NCBI GenBank assembly: GCA_040507985.1
Contig: JBEVNR010000014.1
Span: 1-64,000 of the forward strand
Direction of reading: 5' to 3'
DNA length: 64,000 bases
From: JBEVNR01 sp040507985
GTDB taxonomy: Bacteria > Pseudomonadota > Alphaproteobacteria > Rickettsiales > UBA6187
The position numbers were made by a program, and so were the translations under genes. Position 1 is the stretch's first letter; each line of letters starts with the position of its first letter. The notes beneath the pieces are model-generated. The model had not been told where the DNA came from. It did no database searches and saw only the letters and a list, made by a program, of their open reading frames with translations. Positions 58,986 through 64,000 of this stretch are shown here, piece after piece.

Positions 58986-60068
58986 TTACGACGATAGTCC
59001 GGCAAGGGAGTCGGCGAAGGCGCGGGCGCGAAACGCGCGCAGATCGTCCTCTTTTTCTCCCACGCCGACGGCGTAAACGGGCAGGTCGCATTCCTGCGCC
59101 GCACGAATCACTATACCGCCTTTCGCGGTGCCGTCCAGCTTCGTGACGCATATGCCGGTCAGCGCGGCGGCGTCCTTAAATTTTTCTATTTGCGCCATGG
59201 CGTTGCCGCCCGTCGTGCCGTCCACCACGATGACGGAATCGTGCGGCGCGGACGGGTCAATTTTTTGCAGGGCGCGGCGGGTTTTTTGCAGCTCGTCCAT
59301 TAAATGGTTTTTATTTTGCAGGCGGCCGGCGGTGTCGATCAGCGCCAGGTCGGCATGCGCCTCGCGGGCGCGTTCCATCGCGCGATAGGCGACGGAGGCG
59401 GGATCGGCCCCGTGCGCGCCCTTCACAATCTCGGCGCCGGCGCGGTCCGCCCACACGTCGAGCTGCTCCACGGCGGCGGCACGAAACGTGTCGCACGCCC
59501 CGACGATCACGTTCAGCCCTTGCTTGCGCGCGAAGGCGGCGATTTTGCCGATGGTGGTGGTTTTTCCCGATCCGTTGACGCCGCTAAATAAAATGACGTA
59601 GGGCTTTTTGGAACCGTCCAAGAGAAATTCCCTTTGCTTCGGCGCGACGATGCGAAAGATTTCGTCTGCCATCACCTTGCGGGCGGCCTCTTCCGTGCCT
59701 TCGCCCTCCAATTTCGCGTCGGCCAGCTTTTGGCGGATGAGGGCGGCGGCCTTCGGACCCATGTCGGTGAGGATAAGCGCGTCTTCGAGCGCGTTCAGGG
59801 AGTCGGCGTCCAGTTTTTTGCGCAGGAATATGTCGGCCATGTTTTCGCTTAAGGCGGAGGAGGTCTTGCGGAATCCGTAAGCCAATCTGGCCGCCCATCC
59901 GTCCGGCGCGGGAGCGGACGCGTTCGGAACCTCAACGACGGGAACCTCTCCACCGGGCGCCAGCGGCACGAAGCGGGGGCGAGGCGCCGCTTCTTCCCCA
60001 ATCGCCGCGCGGGGAGCGTCGTCCTTTTTTTCTTCCGACTTCTTTTTGCCGAATCCGAATAACGCCAT
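58986..60068 (-). CDS. ftsY: signal recognition particle receptor FtsY
   Basis: A 360-residue SRP-GTPase that docks ribosome-SRP complexes at the membrane. It has a short acidic/basic A region (residues 1-60), an N domain and a G domain: SGVNGSGKTTTIGKIA (P-loop, about 163), DTFRAAAVEQL, LIDTAGRLQNKN, TKLDGTAKGG and YAVGVGEKEDDLRAF. It lies between the exonuclease gene and bamD on the same strand. ffh is not in the window. Confidence 0.96.
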   Translation of the reverse strand: MALFGFGKKKSEEKKDDAPRAAIGEEAAPRPRFVPLAPGGEVPVVEVPNASAPAPDGWAARLAYGFRKTSSALSENMADIFLRKKLDADSLNALEDALILTDMGPKAAALIRQKLADAKLEGEGTEEAARKVMADEIFRIVAPKQREFLLDGSKKPYVILFSGVNGSGKTTTIGKIAAFARKQGLNVIVGACDTFRAAAVEQLDVWADRAGAEIVKGAHGADPASVAYRAMERAREAHADLALIDTAGRLQNKNHLMDELQKTRRALQKIDPSAPHDSVIVVDGTTGGNAMAQIEKFKDAAALTGICVTKLDGTAKGGIVIRAAQECDLPVYAVGVGEKEDDLRAFRARAFADSLAGLSS

Positions 60069-60129
60069 AATGAAGCTCGCTTTTTGTCACGGAGGTTTTA
60101 CATCAGATTGCCCGCGACGTCCACTTACC

Positions 60130-60969
60130 TTACGGCAACAGGCCGAATTTTCCTTCGGAGGCGTCGCGCCAGGCGCATAAAAACTCCGCCCAATGCTCGC
60201 CGTCCGCGCCTTCGACGAAGGCGAGCAGGTCCGACGCCGCGTCGTTATAGGCTTGTTTGTCCATAAATCCGGTCATAAGGCGATGGCGCAAATAAATGAG
60301 GTAGGTGTTGGCGACGTCGGTTTCGCAATAGCGGCGTATCGCGCCGATCTCGCCGGCGTCGTACATCGCGGAGACGTGAGAGCCGTCGACGCCGACCTTG
60401 CCCGGCGCGCCTATGATCGACGCCACCTCGTTCAGCTTTATCCGCGCCGAGGCGCCGTAATCGGAAAGCTCGTCGAGCAGGTCGCAATGCCAGTCGGCGC
60501 TGTAGCGCTGGCGGTAGTTGTTCCACTTGTCGCCGCGACGATACAGCCAGGGCGCGGAGACGCCGTATTTCATCGCCCTATATTTTAGCACGGGAAGGTC
60601 AAATCCCTTGCCGTTAAACGACACCAGCCGCGCGCGCGACTTTCCCACATACGAGAAAAACCCTTCGATTAACTCCCTTTCGCCGGAATCCTCCTTACCC
60701 CCGGAGCGGATATGCGTCAGCTCCAGACGCTCGACGTCGTTATGGACGCTGAGTCCGGCCTCTAAAAAACTGATCGCTACCACCTTATGGAACGGTTGGC
60801 GGGGAAAGGGATTTTTACCTTGCGTCACGTCCAGATGGTAGCGTTCGAGGCGCTCGCGCAGAAAATCGACGTCCGCGCCCTCCGCCTCCGGATCGCCGGT
60901 TAAGGGAAAAACCGCCTCAACGTCCGGAACGGTTTCGATGTCGAAGACAAACAGCGTGTCGTGCGTCAT
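60130..60969 (-). CDS. predicted 3'-5' exonuclease (PolB-like, DNA_pol_B_exo2)
   Basis: A 280-residue DnaQ-fold protein. FVFDIETVPD near the N-terminus carries the DxE metal ligands (ExoI), LVSFNGKGFDLPVLKYRAM the second aspartate (ExoII, about residue 130), and IRRYCETDVANTYLIYLR the last aspartate (ExoIII). FPRQPFHKVVAISF is typical of this exonuclease-only relative of family B polymerases. I chose the ATG at 60969, the family's normal start; the frame is open to 61116. First gene of the exonuclease-ftsY-bamD operon, divergent from dut. Confidence 0.88.
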   Translation of the reverse strand: MTHDTLFVFDIETVPDVEAVFPLTGDPEAEGADVDFLRERLERYHLDVTQGKNPFPRQPFHKVVAISFLEAGLSVHNDVERLELTHIRSGGKEDSGERELIEGFFSYVGKSRARLVSFNGKGFDLPVLKYRAMKYGVSAPWLYRRGDKWNNYRQRYSADWHCDLLDELSDYGASARIKLNEVASIIGAPGKVGVDGSHVSAMYDAGEIGAIRRYCETDVANTYLIYLRHRLMTGFMDKQAYNDAASDLLAFVEGADGEHWAEFLCAWRDASEGKFGLLP

Positions 60970-61054
60970 GGCGGCAAAAAATTCTTGTGGATAAAAGACG
61001 GCGTTCAGGATAGCATAGTGCGGGTCATCCGACATACACAAGGAAATATCGCCC

Positions 61055-61528
61055 ATGTCCGCCGCTCGCCCGTCCGTTTCCGTGGTTCGCCTTCCCCATG
61101 CGGAAGGGTTGCCCATGCCCCGCTATGCCACGGAAATGAGCGCCGGAATGGATTTATGTGCCGCCGTCGAGCATGCCGTCGTGCTGCACCCGATGCAACG
61201 CCTCTTGGTGCCGACGGGCATAAAGATCGCCCTGCCGGAAGGGTATGAGGCGCAGATTCGTCCGCGCTCCGGCCTCACGCTTAAACACGGCGTGACCGTC
61301 GCCAACGCGCCCGGCACCGTCGACGCCGACTATCGCGGGGAAATAAAGGTTATTTTAGTGAATATCTCCGACGTTCCCTATTGCGTCGAACGCGGCGAGC
61401 GCATCGCGCAAATGGTGGTGGCGCAAGTGGCCAGGGCGCAGCTTGACGCGGTGGAGGCGCTGGAAGACACCGCGCGCGGCGAAGGCGGATTCGGCTCCAC
61501 CGGCGGCAAGGCGCCGGCGTTCGCTTAA
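61055..61528 (+). CDS. dut: deoxyuridine 5'-triphosphate nucleotidohydrolase
   Basis: A 157-residue dUTPase producing dUMP and keeping uracil out of DNA. All five trimeric-dUTPase motifs are visible: AGMDLCA, RPRSGLTLKHG, GTVDADYRGEIKV, RGERIAQMVV and GEGGFGSTG at the C-terminus. First of three plus-strand genes with purE and purK. Confidence 0.96.
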   Translation: MSAARPSVSVVRLPHAEGLPMPRYATEMSAGMDLCAAVEHAVVLHPMQRLLVPTGIKIALPEGYEAQIRPRSGLTLKHGVTVANAPGTVDADYRGEIKVILVNISDVPYCVERGERIAQMVVAQVARAQLDAVEALEDTARGEGGFGSTGGKAPAFA

Positions 61529-61561
61529 AGGCTTACGGAAACTTAGGCGGAAAAATCCATC

Positions 61562-62056
61562 ATGCATCCCCTCCCTCCCCTCGTCAGCGTCGTGATGGGA
61601 AGCCGATCCGACGGACCGACCATGCAAGGCGCGTGCGACGTGCTAAGCGAATTTTGCGTGCCGTTCGAGGCGCTCGTCGTCTCCGCCCACCGCACCCCCG
61701 ACAGGTTGGCGCGCTTCGCGAAAGAAGCGAAAGGACGCGGCATACGCGTCATTATCGCCGGGGCCGGCGGCGCCGCCCATTTGCCCGGCATGGTCGCGTC
61801 GATGACGCCCCTTCCCGTCTTCGGCGTTCCCGTCAAAAGCAAGGCGCTCTCGGGGGTGGACAGCCTGCTTTCCATCGCCCAAATGCCGTACGGCGTGCCT
61901 GTGGGAACGCTGGCCATCGGCGAGGCGGGCGCAAAAAACGCCGCCCTTCTGGCGCTTGCGGTTTTGGCCTTGTCAGACGCCGAACTGGCCGGTAAAATAG
62001 AAGAATTCCGCACCCGCCAAACCGAAAGCGTCCCCTATTTCCTGCATGAAGACTAA
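61562..62056 (+). CDS. purE: N5-carboxyaminoimidazole ribonucleotide mutase
   Basis: A 164-residue class I PurE of purine synthesis, rearranging N5-CAIR to CAIR. VSVVMGSRSDGPTM near the N-terminus, VVSAHRTPDRL near 45 and AGAGGAAHLPGMVAS near 70 are diagnostic. Its end overlaps the start of purK by 11 bases, so the two are translationally coupled. Confidence 0.96.
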   Translation: MHPLPPLVSVVMGSRSDGPTMQGACDVLSEFCVPFEALVVSAHRTPDRLARFAKEAKGRGIRVIIAGAGGAAHLPGMVASMTPLPVFGVPVKSKALSGVDSLLSIAQMPYGVPVGTLAIGEAGAKNAALLALAVLALSDAELAGKIEEFRTRQTESVPYFLHED

Positions 62057-63143
62057 CGTTGCCGCGCCCGTCCTTCCCCCTGCCCGCATCGGCATTATCG
62101 GCGGCGGACAGCTTGCGCGGATGATGGCGTGCGCCGCCTTTTCGTTGGGGTACGACGTCCATGTCTATAGCGACCGGCCCGACGACCCGGCGCTCCGCGT
62201 CACCCCTTTTTCCACGATCGCGCCCTATACGGACGAGGAGGCGCTAAAAAATTTCGCCCTTTCGGTCGACGTCGCCACCTACGAATTCGAGAACCTGCCG
62301 GCGACGTCCCTGGAAATCGTGGCCGCCTTGACGTCGCTCCGTCCGGGAGCGCCGGCGCTTCGCGTCGCTCAACACCGGCTGAAGGAAAAAACCTTCGCCA
62401 ACGCGCGCGGCGTGCCGACGGCCTTGTTCGTTCCCCTGTCGTCGGCGGACGAGTTATGGTCGGCCTATTCGCGGTTCGGCGAAAACGGCGTCGTCAAAAC
62501 CTGCACTTTGGGATATGACGGAAAGGGCCAAACCAGGTTAAAGCCCGGCATGGCGAAAAAAGACGTCGCCGCCGCATGGAACGCGCTAAACGTCGACGAG
62601 GCGATATGGGAAAATTTCGTTCCGTTCGTCAAGGAATTTTCCGTAACGGCGGCGCGAGGCGCAGGCGGCGAGTTCATCGCGTTTCCGCCGGCGGAAAACA
62701 TCCATAAAAACGGCATATTATACAGCAGCGCCGTTCCTGCCGCCATAACGGAGGGCGCGCTTTCCCTCGCCGTTCGCCACACGAAGGCCCTCGCCGACAC
62801 GCTGGAATATGTGGGCGTCATGGCGGCGGAATATTTTTTGCTGGAGGACGGCGCCGTCCTGCTGAACGAAATCGCTCCCAGGCCGCACAATTCCGCCCAT
62901 TGGACCGCCGACGCATGCATGACCGGCCAATTTGAGCAACATATTCGGGCCGTATGCGGCCTGCCGCTCGGCGCAACGGACTTGCTTTGCTCGGCCTTTA
63001 TGTATAATCTTATAGGGAAGGAGGCGAAGGAGTGCGCGAGCGCATTAGAGCGTCCGTTCGCGAAATTTCGCTTTTACGGAAAAACGAAAGCCGCGCCCGA
63101 ACGCAAAATGGGACACGTGACCGAACTCACCCCGTTTAGTTAA
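62046..63143 (+). CDS. purK: N5-carboxyaminoimidazole ribonucleotide synthase
   Basis: A 365-residue ATP-grasp enzyme carboxylating AIR to N5-CAIR for PurE. IGIIGGGQLARMMACAA near the N-terminus, YEFENLPA, VVKTCTLGYDGKGQ near 155 and the metal-binding LLNEIAPRPHNSAHWT near 280 are standard. Its own ribosome binding site would lie inside purE. Confidence 0.96.
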   Translation: MKTNVAAPVLPPARIGIIGGGQLARMMACAAFSLGYDVHVYSDRPDDPALRVTPFSTIAPYTDEEALKNFALSVDVATYEFENLPATSLEIVAALTSLRPGAPALRVAQHRLKEKTFANARGVPTALFVPLSSADELWSAYSRFGENGVVKTCTLGYDGKGQTRLKPGMAKKDVAAAWNALNVDEAIWENFVPFVKEFSVTAARGAGGEFIAFPPAENIHKNGILYSSAVPAAITEGALSLAVRHTKALADTLEYVGVMAAEYFLLEDGAVLLNEIAPRPHNSAHWTADACMTGQFEQHIRAVCGLPLGATDLLCSAFMYNLIGKEAKECASALERPFAKFRFYGKTKAAPERKMGHVTELTPFS

Positions 63144-63272
63144 ACGTGCGTGGGGCAACGCGCCGAAACGAGTAAATACAAATACGTCGCCATGACATGC
63201 ATTATTAAACTTTTTTTAGCGACCGGCATTCATAATGGGCATGGTTTGCGGTACGACGAAAGGCGATGACAG

Positions 63273-64000
63273 TTGCGTAAATTTTTTAGAAAAAACGCGC
63301 ATGGCGACGAACTGCCTCCCGTTCCTGATTCCGAGACGACGGAATGGAACGATGGCGGAGAGCCGTTCGATGCGCCTCCTCCTCCGGGCGCCGAACCGTA
63401 TCGCGACGAGTTTGCCGATCCGTACATGTCGGAGTTGGAGGAATTGCCCGTCGGACAAGACGCTCCCCCCCAAAAAAATAAAAAGCCGTCCAAGCCGCCG
63501 AAAGCCAAAAAAGAAAAAGCTCCCCTCCCCTCCCCTTCCGAAAAGAGGTTTCCGCTTCGCGGGATGGGAAAGCGCCGAAGCGGCAACGACGCGCTTCCCT
63601 CTCCGCCGGACGAAGACGATCCTTACGAAGACCCGTCCGATATTTTCGACTCTCCTCCGGAACCGGACCGCCTTGCGCCGGCGCCCGCGCGGCCGGACGA
63701 GTTTTTCCCGGGAGAAACGGGAGACGTTATTTTACCCCGCCGAAAAATTCCCGTCGGCGGAGCGTTTCTTGCGGCGTGCGGCCTAGTTTGCCTGCTTGGC
63801 TGGCCGGCCTTCGTGCCTAAAATCTCTCCCGAAATCGTCTCCGGAGACGGAGCGAACGCCGCGCGTTATCGCGGAAAGCTGGTGTTCGTCACCGGACTCG
63901 TCGCGCCGGAGAAAAACCCGGTCGACGAAGTGTTCGGCGTGAGCGATGCAACCGTCGCGCTAAGGCGGGTGGCGGAAATATACCAGTGGTCAAAAACCGG
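63273..64000 (+). CDS. TMEM43-family membrane protein, cut by window edge
   Basis: An open frame runs from a TTG at 63273 (with AAAGG upstream) off the window end, at least 242 codons. The first ~165 residues are acidic and proline-rich. A hydrophobic helix (FLAACGLVCLLGWPAF) is followed by SGDGANAARYRGKLVFVTGL and ATVALRRVAEIYQWSKTG. The last two match TMEM43/LUMA proteins (GKLV.VTG, LRR..EMYQW). An in-frame ATG at 63424 is an alternative start. The family is best known as a eukaryotic inner nuclear membrane protein, and it also occurs in bacteria with unknown role. Confidence 0.7.
   Translation, partial: MRKFFRKNAHGDELPPVPDSETTEWNDGGEPFDAPPPPGAEPYRDEFADPYMSELEELPVGQDAPPQKNKKPSKPPKAKKEKAPLPSPSEKRFPLRGMGKRRSGNDALPSPPDEDDPYEDPSDIFDSPPEPDRLAPAPARPDEFFPGETGDVILPRRKIPVGGAFLAACGLVCLLGWPAFVPKISPEIVSGDGANAARYRGKLVFVTGLVAPEKNPVDEVFGVSDATVALRRVAEIYQWSKT

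Noticed and set aside
63235..63786. A 183-codon frame beginning at an ATG near the window end
   Set aside because: It is another frame of the TMEM43-family gene, with a basic, low-complexity translation. The 63273 frame stays open to the window end and shows real family motifs.

Overview
The window looks like a chromosomal segment of an alphaproteobacterium with a strongly rearranged genome, possibly one living inside or on a host. Evidence for the class: a C4-pathway 5-aminolevulinate synthase (hemA), CtaA and CtaG for cytochrome oxidase maturation, UbiG, an alphaproteobacterial-type SspB, and a valyl-tRNA synthetase of the short type known from Rickettsia. Genes are GC-rich by eye. Several AT-rich islands stand out at about 2.1-2.7 kb, 14.7-15.2 kb, 17.5-17.9 kb (inside valS), 47.1-48.2 kb and 55.9-57.9 kb. 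The species cannot be named from this window.

Layout. 0-5 kb: a prepilin-like protein, a XerD-type recombinase, a gene-poor AT-rich stretch and an unrecognised multi-pass membrane protein. 5-16 kb: hflX, ald, a secreted GH114-like protein, a DUF192/YdcF/RuvX operon, ctaG, yggS, a lone RND efflux adaptor, pabB and panC. 16-28 kb: valS, an RDD protein, cysK, hemA, ctaA, pepF, a degenerate secF-like gene, mlaC and mlaA. 28-36 kb: mreB-hisS-unknown, yejE, thrS-infC and rluD. 36-48 kb: an OmpA-family protein, ubiG-xerC, a FliW-like gene, outer-membrane barrels, tRNA-Ile, nth, glmS and two unrecognised proteins. 48-64 kb: a cysteine desulfurase, lptD, mraY, a FadN-type beta-oxidation enzyme, tRNA-Glu, a coiled-coil repeat protein, the exonuclease-ftsY-bamD operon, dut, purE-purK and the start of a TMEM43-family gene.

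Many genes stand apart from their usual partners: mreB without mreC, infC without rpmI-rplT, yejE without yejA/B/F, an RND adaptor without its pump, mraY outside the dcw cluster, and mlaA-mlaC without the inner-membrane ABC complex. Much of the remaining content serves the envelope (LptD, BamD, MlaA/C, OmpA, OmpW, MraY, GlmS), translation, and heme and cofactor supply.

The most distinctive non-genic content is two families of dispersed palindromic repeats plus one MITE-like element. Family A is about 150 bp with ends reading CCTCTTGCATAA and a centre rich in ACGTACGT. Family B is about 57 bp. Several copies overlap the 3' ends of genes and supply their stop codons. Other points worth a second look are an AUA start codon for infC, an AT-rich insert in valS, an 11-residue-repeat coiled-coil protein with a KKRR cluster, a long disordered protein, and a scar holding transposase and zntB fragments.
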